Positions 8,752 to 17,123 of a stretch of DNA of 64,000 bases are shown in pieces. Position 1 is the first letter of the stretch; every line of letters begins with the position of its first letter. Source of the DNA: Phenylobacterium montanum. GTDB taxonomy: Bacteria > Pseudomonadota > Alphaproteobacteria > Caulobacterales > Caulobacteraceae. Under the pieces are notes generated by a model that saw only the letters and a list, made by a program, of their open reading frames with translations, was not told the DNA's origin and searched no databases. The translations under genes and the position numbers were made by a program. The stretch lies in assembly GCF_018135625.1 (NCBI RefSeq), contig NZ_CP073078.1:4558501-4622500 (forward strand). The letters are read 5' to 3'.

Positions 8752-9780
8752 ATGACCGAGACCGACCGCATCGCCTTAAGCGGCGCGCCGGGGTCGCCCT
8801 ATACCCGCAAAATGCTGGCGGTGCTGCGCTATCGCCGCATCCCCTATCGCTTCCTGCTGGCCAGCGTGGACGGCCTGGCGGGGATGCCCAAGCCCAAGGT
8901 GCAACTGCTGCCGACCTTCTACCTGCCGGGACCGGACGGCGAGCTGGAGGCGGTGGTCGATTCCAGCCCGATCATCCGCCGGCTGGAAAAGGAGCGCGCC
9001 GGCCGATCCGTGATCCCGTCCGACCCCGCCCTGGCCTTCCTCGACGCCCTGATCGAGGACTATGCCGACGAGTGGCTGACCAAGGCCATGTTCCACTATC
9101 GCTGGTCCTATGCCGAGGACATCGACAAGTCGGCCCGCATCCTGCCCCTGTGGCGCGGGGTGTCGATCTCGGGCGAGACCCATGCGGCCATGGCCAAGGC
9201 GTTCGCCGAGCGCCAGATCGGGCGGCTGGGGGTGGTCGGCTCCAACGCCGTGACCGGGCCGGTGATCGAGGCCAGCTACCGGCGCTTCATCGCCGCCTTC
9301 GAGGCCCACCTGACCCGCCAGCCCTTCCTCCTCGGCCGCCGCCCGGGCGCCTGCGACTTCGGCGTGTTCGGCCAGCTGACCCAGCTCGCCGGCTTCGACC
9401 CGACGCCGATGGCCGAGACCCTGAAGGCGGCGCCCCGGGTGTTCGCCTGGGTCGGGATGATGGAGGATCTGTCGGGCCTGGAGCCTGCCGAGGGCGACTG
9501 GACCCCGATCGAGGCGATCCCTGAGACCCTGACCGCGCTTCTGGCCGAGATCGGCCGGGTCTATGCGCCGGTCATGCTGGCCAACGCCCGGGCGCTGATG
9601 GGCCGGGCCGAGGCGGTCCAGGCCACCGTCGATGGCCAGGCCTGGACCCAGGCCCCGTTCCCCTATCAGGGCAAGTGCGTGCAGTGGCTGCGCGAGGGCC
9701 GGGCGGGCTTGGGCGACGACGCCCGGGCTGCGGTGGACCGGGCGCTGGCGGGAACGGGCTGCGAGGCCCTGTTCGCCTGA
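8752..9780 (+). CDS. Glutathione S-transferase-like protein with long C-terminal region
   Basis: 342 residues, longer than the ~210 of canonical GSTs. The N-terminus has a thioredoxin-fold GST motif (GAPGSPYTRKMLAVLRYRR) followed by a PTFYLPG segment in the place of the cis-proline loop and by SSPIIRRLE, the glutathione-contacting helix. The rest is helical with a GRRPGACDFGVFGQL segment typical of the GST C-terminal domain. Function is not assignable: glutathione conjugation, peroxidase or non-enzymatic roles are possible. It has a ribosome site (GGAGCAGAGCC before ATG) and follows the metallo-hydrolase by 10 bases. It converges with the TetR regulator. Confidence 0.75.
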   Translation: MTETDRIALSGAPGSPYTRKMLAVLRYRRIPYRFLLASVDGLAGMPKPKVQLLPTFYLPGPDGELEAVVDSSPIIRRLEKERAGRSVIPSDPALAFLDALIEDYADEWLTKAMFHYRWSYAEDIDKSARILPLWRGVSISGETHAAMAKAFAERQIGRLGVVGSNAVTGPVIEASYRRFIAAFEAHLTRQPFLLGRRPGACDFGVFGQLTQLAGFDPTPMAETLKAAPRVFAWVGMMEDLSGLEPAEGDWTPIEAIPETLTALLAEIGRVYAPVMLANARALMGRAEAVQATVDGQAWTQAPFPYQGKCVQWLREGRAGLGDDARAAVDRALAGTGCEALFA

Positions 9781-9783
9781 CCC

Positions 9784-10365
9784 TCAGCCCGCCAGCCGCT
9801 GGGCCGCCGACAGCAGCACCGCGCGGGCGGCGTCGGGGGACAGGCGCTGTTCGCGGCGCAGGCGGTCCCAGGCCTCGAAGCTGAACAACAGGTCCAGGGC
9901 CTCGAAGGTCGCAGCGTCGGCGACGATTTCGGGCGGGGCGATCTCGCGCAGCAGCTCGCGCAGGCGCCCGTTCAGCCGCTGGATGTCCTGCTCCAGGAAC
10001 CGCGAACGATGCCGCTGCGAAGCCTCGGCGCGCTTGAACGGGGTGATCAGCTCGAACAGGGCCGCGCGACGGCGGACCACCTCGGCCAGCCGCTCGGGCC
10101 AGGGGCCGTCGAACTGGCCGCCCTCGATCTCACGCGCGACCCGGTCCTCGACGATCAGCGACATCTCGCGAAACAGGCTGTCCATGTCGTTGAAGTGGCG
10201 GAACACGGTGCGCAAGCCCACCTGGGCGCGCTCGGCCACCTGTTCGGCGCTGGCGGCGATCTGGCCCTCCTGCACCAGCTCGACCATGGCGGCGACGATG
10301 CGCGCGCGGCTGTCCGCCGATCGCCGGCGGCGCCCGTCGGTCTCCAGGGCTGCGGCTTCGAGCAC
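9784..10365 (-). CDS. TetR family transcriptional regulator
   Basis: 193-residue regulator. The N-terminal helix-turn-helix (about residues 15-65) contains RARIVAAMVELVQEG and VGLRTVFRHFNDMDSLF, the usual TetR pattern. The C-terminal ligand-binding domain is not diagnostic of a ligand. The start is GTG at 10365 with GGAG nine bases upstream. The next gene upstream on the same strand is an alpha/beta hydrolase ending 72 bases before it. A perfect palindrome ACCGATCGGT lies at the head of that hydrolase gene and is a plausible TetR-type operator, so this regulator may control the hydrolase and the divergent peptidase gene (inference). Confidence 0.85.
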   Translation of the reverse strand: MLEAAALETDGRRRRSADSRARIVAAMVELVQEGQIAASAEQVAERAQVGLRTVFRHFNDMDSLFREMSLIVEDRVAREIEGGQFDGPWPERLAEVVRRRAALFELITPFKRAEASQRHRSRFLEQDIQRLNGRLRELLREIAPPEIVADAATFEALDLLFSFEAWDRLRREQRLSPDAARAVLLSAAQRLAG

Positions 10366-10437
10366 GCAAGGGTCTCCTTCGGCCGCGGGCGGAAGGCTTC
10401 ACGGCGCAAGGACGATATATTGACAGGGTCTGTGCCG

Positions 10438-11253
10438 CTAGTCGCCGAGGCCGGCGGCGAAGGCGCGGAAACCTTTGGCGAAGCTGTCCGGCTGCTCAAG
10501 GAACGGGCTGTGCCCGCCTGGAAACACCGTCAGGCTGGCGCGCTTCAGCCGGTCGATCGCCGGACGGCAGAAGGAGAGAGGGATCACCCGATCGCTCTTC
10601 GCCCAGGCGACCCAGATAGGAATGTCGAGGTTCGCGGCGAGGTCGCGGATGTCGGCCTCGGGCCGGGCGAAGCTGGCCCAGGCCTGGCGCAGCTGCGGTG
10701 CAAGGCGCGGGCCGTTGCGGACGATTTCGCGCCGATGGGCGGCCGCGGCGCGGGTCGGCAGCACCAGGCGGTAGTAGAGCGCATAGGCGGCACGGAACCA
10801 GGCCGCGCCGCGTTCCCCGGCGGCGAAGAAGGCCTCGACCAGGCCGCAGAATCGCCGGGCCGTGGCGTCCACCGCCACCAGCCCGCCACTGTCGCAGAGC
10901 ACAAGGCCGCGGACGGGAAGGGCGGCGGCGTAGCGGACCGCCGTCGCCCCGCCGATCGAATTGCCAATCAGGACGGGCCGGCTCACCCCCAGCACGCCCA
11001 GGACCCCGGCCAGCAGCTCGGCGTAGCGGCCCGGATCGACCGGCTCGTGATCTGGGCCGGAGCGGCCGTGGCTCGGCCACTCGATGCGGATGAACTCGAA
11101 CCCGTCCGGGCAGCGCTGCGCCAGCGGGTCGAAGTCGCGGGCGTCATGGCCGACGGCGGTCAGGCAGACCACCGGGGCCCCATGGCCGATCCGCTCCACC
11201 GCGATCTGAACCCCGTCCACCTCGACCTTGGTCAGTTCCGCGCCAGCCAGCAT
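10438..11253 (-). CDS. Alpha/beta hydrolase
   Basis: 271 residues with the alpha/beta hydrolase fold: the nucleophile elbow GNSIGG places the catalytic Ser at residue 99, and GGHSPFLEQPD near the C-terminus supplies the histidine. The EWPSHGRSG segment precedes the elbow, as in esterases, C-C bond hydrolases and haloperoxidase relatives. The substrate is unknown. ATG 11253 is preferred over TTG 11274 because GGAGG lies six bases before it. Upstream on this strand sit two perfect palindromes, and the M28 peptidase gene diverges from the same region. The TetR gene follows downstream, giving a regulator-enzyme pair. Confidence 0.82.
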   Translation of the reverse strand: MLAGAELTKVEVDGVQIAVERIGHGAPVVCLTAVGHDARDFDPLAQRCPDGFEFIRIEWPSHGRSGPDHEPVDPGRYAELLAGVLGVLGVSRPVLIGNSIGGATAVRYAAALPVRGLVLCDSGGLVAVDATARRFCGLVEAFFAAGERGAAWFRAAYALYYRLVLPTRAAAAHRREIVRNGPRLAPQLRQAWASFARPEADIRDLAANLDIPIWVAWAKSDRVIPLSFCRPAIDRLKRASLTVFPGGHSPFLEQPDSFAKGFRAFAAGLGD

Positions 11254-11274
11254 GTCCGCCCTCCATTTCGGCAA

Positions 11275-11290
11275 GTGATATCTATATCAC
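11275..11290. promoter_or_regulatory. Perfect inverted repeat GTGATAT-CT-ATATCAC, candidate operator
   Basis: A 16-base site with 7-base perfect arms separated by two bases, lying 22-37 bases upstream of the alpha/beta hydrolase ATG and about 85 bases upstream of the divergent peptidase ATG. The AT-rich arms stand out against the surrounding GC-rich sequence. The binding protein is unknown. Confidence 0.5.
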
Positions 11291-11293
11291 ATT

Positions 11294-11303
11294 ACCGATC
11301 GGT
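11294..11303. promoter_or_regulatory. Palindrome ACCGATCGGT, candidate TetR-type operator
   Basis: A perfect 10-base palindrome three bases from the preceding inverted repeat, in the same divergent intergenic region. ACCGnnCGGT-like cores are frequent in TetR-family operators, and a TetR gene lies immediately beyond the hydrolase. The assignment is by analogy only. Confidence 0.45.
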
Positions 11304-11372
11304 CAGGAAGCAGGAACCCCTCTGGCGTCGCCGTGAGTCGTCGGACAGTGTGCCCCGCTTGCTGGAGGACCC

Positions 11373-12743
11373 ATGCGCTCAACCGTTTCCGCCCTGGCGC
11401 TCGCCGTTTCGCTCGTCGCCGGCGCCGTGCAGGCCCAGTCCATCCCCGAGACCGCCGCCGCCCTGCGCGACAAGGCCCTGGCCGGCTCGCCCGCCTATGA
11501 CATCCTGGAATCCCTGACCACCGAGGTCGGCCCGCGGCCGACTGGCTCGCCGGCGCAGAAGCGGGCCATGGAATGGGGCGTGGCCAAGCTGAAGGCCCTG
11601 GGCTTCAGCAACGTCCACGTCGAGCCGTTCAGCAAGCAGGCCTGGACCCGCGGGCCGGAGTCGGCCGAGATCACCGGGCCCTATCCGCAGAAGCTGGCCA
11701 TCCTCGGCCTCGGCGGCACGATCCCCACCCCGCCGGACGGGATCGAGGCGCCCATCGCCTTGTTCCACACCTATGCCGACATGCTGGCCGCCCCAACTGG
11801 CTCGCTCAGCGGAAAGATCGCCGTCGTGACCGAGCCCATGGTGCGCACCGAGAACGGGGCCGGCTATGGCGCCGTGATCCTGATGCGGGTGATCGGCCCG
11901 CAGGAGGCCGCCAGGCGCGGCGCCGTCGCCTATCTGATCCGCTCGCTCTCGACCGCCGACGACCGCTTTCCCCACACGGGTAACATGGAGCCGGCGTCGA
12001 TCCCGGCGGCGGCCCTGTCGCCGGTCGACGCGGCCCTGATCGATCGCATGGCCGCCCGCGGCCAGCCGGTCACCATCCGGCTGAAGCTGGACTCCCATAT
12101 CACCCAGAACGCCCAGGCCTGGAACGTGGTCGGCGAGATCAAGGGGCGCGAGCATCCCGAGCAGGTGGTGGTGATCGGCGGCCACCTCGACAGCTGGGAC
12201 CCGGGGACCGGCGCGATCGACGACGGCGCCGGCGTGGCCATCACCACCGCCACGGGCAAGCTGATCGCCGACCTGCCGCGCGCGCCCCGGCGCACGGTGC
12301 GGGTGGTGATGTTCGGCTCGGAGGAGACCGACGGCAGCGGCGCGGCCTATGCCGCCGCGCACAAGGGCGAGGTCGCCAATATCGTCCTCGGCGGAGAGAG
12401 CGACCTGGGCTCGGACCGCATCTACAAGCTGCGCCTGGCACCCGGCGGTGTGGCCGACCCAGCCTTGAAGGGGCTGGCCGACCTGCTCGCGCCGTTGAAG
12501 ATCATCGTCGACAAGGCCCCTGCCGATGACGCCGGCGCCGACATCGAGGGCCTGCAGGCCCTGGGCGCGCCGATCATGACCTATTACCAGGACGCCAGCC
12601 GTTATTTCGACACCCACCACTCGGCCAACGATGTGATCGAGCGGGTCGACCGCAAGAGCCTGGACCAGAACGTCGCCGCCTGGGCCGCCCTGATCTACAC
12701 CGTGGCCGAGAGCGACGTGGATTTCAGGAAGGGCGGGAAGTAG
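11373..12743 (+). CDS. Secreted M28 family zinc aminopeptidase
   Basis: 456 residues with a clear signal peptide (residues 1 to about 22, ending AVQAQS). The di-zinc M28 motifs are visible: GGHLDSWDPGTGAIDDGAG carries the first His and bridging Asp, FGSEETDGSG carries the catalytic and ligand Glu, and DTHHSANDV near the C-terminus supplies the last His. A protease-associated-like insert occupies roughly residues 130-215. It is probably a periplasmic or secreted aminopeptidase/carboxypeptidase Q-type enzyme. It diverges from the hydrolase gene with about 120 bases between, containing the two palindromes. It converges on the cupin gene, separated by nine bases. Confidence 0.88.
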   Translation: MRSTVSALALAVSLVAGAVQAQSIPETAAALRDKALAGSPAYDILESLTTEVGPRPTGSPAQKRAMEWGVAKLKALGFSNVHVEPFSKQAWTRGPESAEITGPYPQKLAILGLGGTIPTPPDGIEAPIALFHTYADMLAAPTGSLSGKIAVVTEPMVRTENGAGYGAVILMRVIGPQEAARRGAVAYLIRSLSTADDRFPHTGNMEPASIPAAALSPVDAALIDRMAARGQPVTIRLKLDSHITQNAQAWNVVGEIKGREHPEQVVVIGGHLDSWDPGTGAIDDGAGVAITTATGKLIADLPRAPRRTVRVVMFGSEETDGSGAAYAAAHKGEVANIVLGGESDLGSDRIYKLRLAPGGVADPALKGLADLLAPLKIIVDKAPADDAGADIEGLQALGAPIMTYYQDASRYFDTHHSANDVIERVDRKSLDQNVAAWAALIYTVAESDVDFRKGGK

Positions 12744-12752
12744 GCCTGCCGC

Positions 12753-13199
12753 TCAATACGGCGTCCCATCCACGTGCGTCTCGCCGGTTTCCGGCGACCA
12801 GAGCAGGTCGATATCGGGATAGTGGACCAGCGAGCGCTCCGGCAGGCTGACCCCGATCAGGATGCAGTCGCGGTCGCTCTCGTTGATCAGGTAGTGGCCG
12901 TTCCCGTCGTTCTTGGGAAACGTGGCCACGTCGCCGGCCTTCATTGGACGGCGCCCATGGTCGTCGATCAGCACCGCCTCGCCGGACAGCACCGCAACCA
13001 GTTCGTCCTCGCCCTCGTGCCAGTGGCGCTGCGAGGACCAGCAGCCGGGCGGCAGCACCACATGGATGGCGACGAAGTCTGTCAGGCCCCCCGCGGCGCC
13101 GACGTCGCGCGCGGTCCGCCGGGCCAGGGGCTGGTCGTAGGGCGCGGGATAGCTGCAGCCCAGCGCAGGCTCTATGGCGTCGAGGTCGATCTTGGGCAT
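12753..13199 (-). CDS. Cupin domain protein
   Basis: 148 residues with a single cupin barrel: the first motif region contains QRHWHEGEDELVAVLSGEAVLIDDHG with two His and one Glu as metal ligands, and the second contains KNDGNGHYLINES. Single-domain cupins bind a metal and may be dioxygenases, isomerases or sensors. No specific reaction can be assigned. The N-terminus LDAIEPALGCSYPAPYD resembles cupins annotated as possible ethanolamine-utilisation or anti-sigma-type proteins, but this is weak. It appears monocistronic between the peptidase and the small secreted protein gene. Confidence 0.8.
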   Translation of the reverse strand: MPKIDLDAIEPALGCSYPAPYDQPLARRTARDVGAAGGLTDFVAIHVVLPPGCWSSQRHWHEGEDELVAVLSGEAVLIDDHGRRPMKAGDVATFPKNDGNGHYLINESDRDCILIGVSLPERSLVHYPDIDLLWSPETGETHVDGTPY

Positions 13200-13260
13200 G
13201 GGCGGCTCGTCTTCGGCGGGTGAAGTCCGAAGATGGGAAGCCGCCCGGGAAAGTCGAGCG

Positions 13261-13644
13261 TCAGGTCGCCGAGGCCGGAACCGGAGCCGCCGCCGGCGCC
13301 GGGCGACGGCCGGTGCGGCGATATTCGACCTCGGCCAGCACGGCCAGGTGGATGGCTTCGCGCAGGATCGGGGTCATGGCGTCCTTGGCCGCCGAGCGGG
13401 CCTCGGGGAAGGAGTCGATCGACATGGCGTCCAGCCAGCCGTCGAACTGCGCGGTGCAGGATTCGCCAATCCTCTGCTCCAGCCGCTTGTCGTCGCGGCC
13501 ACGGTAAAGCTGGGCCGCCTGAGCGAAGATGCAGCTGTGATAGGCTTCCTTGGCCGCGTCGATCTTGGCCTGCAGCTGCGCCTGGCTCGTTTCGTCGCTC
13601 GCCGGCATCAGCAACGTCGCCACGGCTGCACTGATCAAGAACAT
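13261..13644 (-). CDS. Small secreted hypothetical protein
   Basis: 127 residues, family not recognised. A signal peptide of about 18-20 residues (MFLISAAVATLLMPASD) is followed by a mostly helical, charged mature region with two cysteines (YHSCIFAQ and GESCTAQF) that could form a disulphide, and an Ala/Pro-rich C-terminus. The start at 13644 is chosen because AAGGAG lies six bases upstream; the frame is open to 13770 but without a ribosome site. It diverges from ddl. The intergenic region contains the perfect inverted repeat ATCGAC-TGGT-GTCGAT at 13722-13737. Confidence 0.6.
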   Translation of the reverse strand: MFLISAAVATLLMPASDETSQAQLQAKIDAAKEAYHSCIFAQAAQLYRGRDDKRLEQRIGESCTAQFDGWLDAMSIDSFPEARSAAKDAMTPILREAIHLAVLAEVEYRRTGRRPAPAAAPVPASAT

Positions 13645-13821
13645 CTGCTTCTCCTTCGCGTGCAGTAATTTGACGCGCCAATTGGTGAACGACTCATTTC
13701 CTCTATAGATGAACAGCCAAAATCGACTGGTGTCGATGTGACAGCCGGACGCGCATGGCCGGGGGCTCAACAGCGCCTGCGGATCGGGCTACAAGCGCGC
13801 GAGATGCCGGAGCAGAGATCA

Positions 13822-14766
13822 ATGAGCGGACGCCTCGCGGGCCAACACGTCGCCGTGCTGATGGGCGGGCTGTCGCCCGAGCGCGACGTCTCGCTGGTGA
13901 CCGGGGCCGCCTGCGCCGACGCGTTGGAGCGTTCGGGCGCGCGGGTCAGCCGCATCGACGCCGGCCGTGACCTGGCCCAGGTGCTGACGGCGCTGAAGCC
14001 GGACGTGGTGTTCAACGCCCTGCACGGCGCCTGGGGCGAGGACGGCTGCGTGCAGGGTGTGCTGGAGACCCTGGGCCTGCCCTATAGCCACAGCGGCGTG
14101 CTGGCCTCGGCCCTGGCCATGGACAAGGCCAAGGCCAAGGCGGTGCTGGCCGCGGCGGGCGTCGCCGTCCCCGGCGGCGGCCTGTTCAACCGCCACGAGA
14201 TCGCCCGCGAACACGTCATGGCCCCGCCCTATGTGGTCAAGCCCAACGCCCAGGGCTCCTCGGTCGGGGTGCTGCTGGTGTTCGAGGGCGCCAACGGCCC
14301 GCCGCAGGACGTGGTGGCGCCCAGCTGGGCCTATGGCGAAGAGGTGATGGTCGAGCCCTATGTGCCCGGCAAGGAGCTGTCGGTGGCGGTGATGGATGGC
14401 AAGGCGATAACCGTTACCGATATTTTGCCGCGCACCGGCTTCTACGACTATGACGCCAAGTACGGCGAAGGCGGCTCAATGCATGTGGTTCCGGCGAAAT
14501 TACCGCCTGGAATCAATGAGAAAGCCATGAGGATGGCCGAGGCGGCGCACGCCGCGCTTGGTTGCCGAGGGGTTACCAGATCGGACCTTCGTTATGACGA
14601 TGTTAACGACGTTCTGGTCCTCTTGGAGGTCAACACCCAGCCCGGCATGACGCCCACGTCGCTCGTTCCCGAACAGGCGGCTCATGTCGGAATCGGGTTC
14701 GACGCGTTGGTTTGTTGGATCGTGGAGGACGCGTATGGCCGTGACGGTGAGGGGAGGCGCGCCTAG
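13822..14766 (+). CDS. ddl: D-alanine--D-alanine ligase
   Basis: Makes D-Ala-D-Ala for peptidoglycan precursors in an ATP-dependent cytoplasmic reaction. The 314 residues show the ATP-grasp layout: [12 protein letters not shown] at the N-terminus, [15 protein letters not shown], the ATP-binding [13 protein letters not shown], and the C-terminal [13 protein letters not shown] with metal and substrate ligands. Start 13822 follows GGAG at nine bases; ATG 13804 is an alternative. The last 32 bases overlap ftsQ. The final third (about 14400-14610) is richer in A/T than the rest and contains a CtrA-like box, suggesting a promoter for ftsQA embedded in the coding sequence. Confidence 0.95.
   Translation: MSGRLAGQHVAVLMGGLSPERDVSLVTGAACADALERSGARVSRIDAGRDLAQVLTALKPDVVFNALHGAWGEDGCVQGVLETLGLPYSHSGVLASALAMDKAKAKAVLAAAGVAVPGGGLFNRHEIAREHVMAPPYVVKPNAQGSSVGVLLVFEGANGPPQDVVAPSWAYGEEVMVEPYVPGKELSVAVMDGKAITVTDILPRTGFYDYDAKYGEGGSMHVVPAKLPPGINEKAMRMAEAAHAALGCRGVTRSDLRYDDVNDVLVLLEVNTQPGMTPTSLVPEQAAHVGIGFDALVCWIVEDAYGRDGEGRRA
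14592..14607 (+). promoter_or_regulatory. CtrA-like box inside ddl (TTAT-N7-TTAAC)
   Basis: TTATGACGATGTTAAC matches the CtrA consensus TTAA-N7-TTAAC with one mismatch and correct spacing. It lies 128 bases upstream of ftsQ. In Caulobacter crescentus ftsQA is known to be CtrA-activated from a promoter upstream of ftsQ. Here the site falls in the ddl coding region. Confidence 0.5.
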
Positions 14767-15688
14767 CAGCCCGCCCAAGCCCCGATCCAAGGCCCCGGGC
14801 GGCGGCCCGGCGCGCGGCTCTGCGCCCGCAAAGCCGCAGCCCAGGGCCAAGGGCAAGCCGCCCAAGGGCCCCTCCAGAGCCTACACGCCCGCCAAGCTGG
14901 GCGCGGTGCGCGGCGTCGGCCTGCCGCCGCACATCGCCCTCGGCGTCGCGGTGCTGGCGGTGCTGATCGCCCTGGCCGGCGCCCTGGTCGCCGAGCGCCG
15001 CGGCCAGCCCTCGGCCGCCGCAGGAACCAGCCCCTTCGACCGCATGACCGCCGCCATCGGCCTGAAGGTGGCCAAGGTCGAGATCGAGGGCGCGCCGCAG
15101 ATGGCGGAAGACTCGATCAAGGCCGCGGCCCAGGTCGAGGCCGGCCAGCCGATCCTGGGCCTCGATCTCGCCGCGCTGCGCGCGCGGGTGGAGAAGGTCG
15201 GCTGGGTCAAGCAGGCGCGGATCGTACGCCTCCTGCCCGACACCATCGTCATCGCCGTGATCCCGCGCACCACCCTGGCCGTCTGGCAGCACCAGGGCCA
15301 CACCCTGGTGATCGACAGCGAGGGCCACACCATCCCTGAGGCCGATCCGGCGCGTTTCCCGCAACTGCCGCTGGTGGTGGGCGAGGGCGCCAATGACGCT
15401 GCGGCTCAGATCCTGCCGCTGGTGGCCTCGCGGCCACGCCTGACCCAGCGCCTGGACGCCCTGGTGCGCGTCGATGGGCGCCGCTGGGACCTGAGGATGA
15501 ACGACGGCGGGCTGATCCAGCTGCCGCCGACCGGAGAGGACGCGGCGCTGATCCAGCTGGACCAGCTGGACCAGAAGTCGCGGATACTGGAGCTGGGCTT
15601 TGCGCGGATCGACCTGCGTGATCCCGAGATGGTCACGGTGCGGCCGAAGGACGCCGCACCCGGACAGGCAGGGACCGCTGGTACTTGA
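14735..15688 (+). CDS. ftsQ: Cell division protein FtsQ
   Basis: Bitopic inner-membrane divisome protein that links early (FtsA/FtsZ) and late (FtsL/FtsB/FtsW/FtsI) components. Of 317 residues, the first ~60 are a basic Pro/Lys/Gly-rich cytoplasmic tail and a single transmembrane helix spans about 65-86. The periplasmic part holds a POTRA domain ([18 protein letters not shown] onward) and the FtsQ domain with [19 protein letters not shown] and the characteristic [16 protein letters not shown]. The start at 14735 has GGAGG six bases before it and overlaps the ddl end by 32 bases, consistent with translational coupling. ftsA follows 21 bases later. Confidence 0.93.
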   Translation: MAVTVRGGAPSSPPKPRSKAPGGGPARGSAPAKPQPRAKGKPPKGPSRAYTPAKLGAVRGVGLPPHIALGVAVLAVLIALAGALVAERRGQPSAAAGTSPFDRMTAAIGLKVAKVEIEGAPQMAEDSIKAAAQVEAGQPILGLDLAALRARVEKVGWVKQARIVRLLPDTIVIAVIPRTTLAVWQHQGHTLVIDSEGHTIPEADPARFPQLPLVVGEGANDAAAQILPLVASRPRLTQRLDALVRVDGRRWDLRMNDGGLIQLPPTGEDAALIQLDQLDQKSRILELGFARIDLRDPEMVTVRPKDAAPGQAGTAGT

Positions 15689-15709
15689 GATATTTGGGGG
15701 TTCGACGGA

Positions 15710-17038
15710 ATGTCGCGGCTTGAGGACCGGCGTGAAGCCCGGGAAGGATTGAAGGTTTTGGCGGGTCGGCAGCCCTTGGTCGCCGCGCTCGATCTGGGCG
15801 CCTCGAAGGTCACCTGCTTCATCATGAAGCCGGGCGGGGTGAACCGCGAGGCGCGCACCCTGCAGACCGTGGGCGTGGGCCACGTGCAGTCGCGCGGCGT
15901 GCGCGGCGGCTCGATCGTCAACATGGACGAGGCGGCCGACGCCATCGCGCTGGCGGTGGAGCGGGCCGAGCAGGTCGCCGGCGCCAGCATCCAGGGCGTG
16001 ACCGTGGCCACCGCCGGCGGCCAGCTGGCCAGCCACCGTGTCTCGGCCCAGGTCAGCCTGGGCGCCCGGCCGATCGTCGACGCCGACCTGTCCAAGGCCA
16101 TCGGCCAGGCCCTGTCGCAGGTGCGCCTGCCGGGCCGGCGGCCGGTCCACCTATTGCCCATCGCCTGGTCGGTGGACGGCCAGCGCGGGGTGCGCGATCC
16201 CCGTTCCATGTTCGGCCGCCAGCTTGGCCTCGAACTCCTAGTGGTCTCGATTAGCGAGACCGTGTTCCAGACCCTCGGCTATTGTGTCGAGCGCGCGCAC
16301 CTGGAGTTCCAGGGCGCGGTGGCCTCGCCCTTCGTCTCGGCCCTGGCGGCGCTGGAAGACGACGAGATGGACCTGGGCTGCATCTGTGTCGACATGGGCG
16401 GCGGCTCGACCTCGGTGGCGGTGTTCGCCAACGGCTCGCTGATCCATGTGGACAGCCTGGCGGTGGGCGGGGCGCACGTCACCGCCGACATCGCCCGCGG
16501 CCTGTCCACCTCCATCGCCGGCGCCGAGCGGATCAAGACTCTGCACGGCTCGGCCATCGCCTCGGCCAACGAGGACCGCGAGATGATCGAGGCCCCGCCG
16601 CGCGGCGACGATCCGGGCGCAGGGCCGGTGATCGCCCCGCGCTCGATGCTCAAGGGCATCATCGCGCCGCGGGTCGAGGAGACCCTGGAGTTGCTGCGCG
16701 AGCGGCTGAAGGCTTCGGGTGCGCCGCTGGACCCTGGCGCCGGCCTTGTGCTGACCGGGGGCGCCAGCCAGCTGGCCGGGGTGCGCGAAGTGGCTGTGCG
16801 GGTGTTCGACCGGCCGGTGCGCCTGGGCCGTCCACGCCGCCTGCCGCACCTGGCCGACGCCGCTTCCGGCCCGGCCTTCTGCGCCGCCGCCGGCATCCTG
16901 CAGCGCGCTGCCTTCGGCCCGCGCGAAGTGGTCTCGCTGCGCACTCTGGCGGGGGGCGGCAAGGCCCAGCAGCCGGCCAAGACCGAGAGTGGCAATCCCC
17001 TGTCGCGCGCAGCCCAGTGGCTGAAGGACAACCTCTAA
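15710..17038 (+). CDS. ftsA: Cell division protein FtsA
   Basis: Actin-like ATPase that tethers FtsZ to the membrane. The 442 residues contain the phosphate-1 motif DLGASKVTCFI, the phosphate-2 motif DMGGGSTSVAVF and the adenosine motif TGGASQLAGVRE. The C-terminus LSRAAQWLKDNL is the expected amphipathic membrane-targeting helix. The SHS2/1C domain lies around residues 90-180. The gene follows ftsQ by 21 bases. In most alphaproteobacteria, including Caulobacter, ftsZ comes next; here a DUF1134 gene follows after 85 bases and no ftsZ is in the window. Confidence 0.95.
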   Translation: MSRLEDRREAREGLKVLAGRQPLVAALDLGASKVTCFIMKPGGVNREARTLQTVGVGHVQSRGVRGGSIVNMDEAADAIALAVERAEQVAGASIQGVTVATAGGQLASHRVSAQVSLGARPIVDADLSKAIGQALSQVRLPGRRPVHLLPIAWSVDGQRGVRDPRSMFGRQLGLELLVVSISETVFQTLGYCVERAHLEFQGAVASPFVSALAALEDDEMDLGCICVDMGGGSTSVAVFANGSLIHVDSLAVGGAHVTADIARGLSTSIAGAERIKTLHGSAIASANEDREMIEAPPRGDDPGAGPVIAPRSMLKGIIAPRVEETLELLRERLKASGAPLDPGAGLVLTGGASQLAGVREVAVRVFDRPVRLGRPRRLPHLADAASGPAFCAAAGILQRAAFGPREVVSLRTLAGGGKAQQPAKTESGNPLSRAAQWLKDNL

Positions 17039-17123
17039 AGGCGGCGCCCGCGCATTTTTTCCGCGCCGCAAACCTGTCCCAATGCGATGAAAAGGTCGGC
17101 TTGATACTGATTCGGAGACTCCG

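Noticed and set aside
14630-16150. Reverse-strand 506-residue open frame over ftsQ and ftsA
   Set aside because: Shadow of the two division genes; composition rich in Arg/Gln/Asp/Gly and no family similarity.
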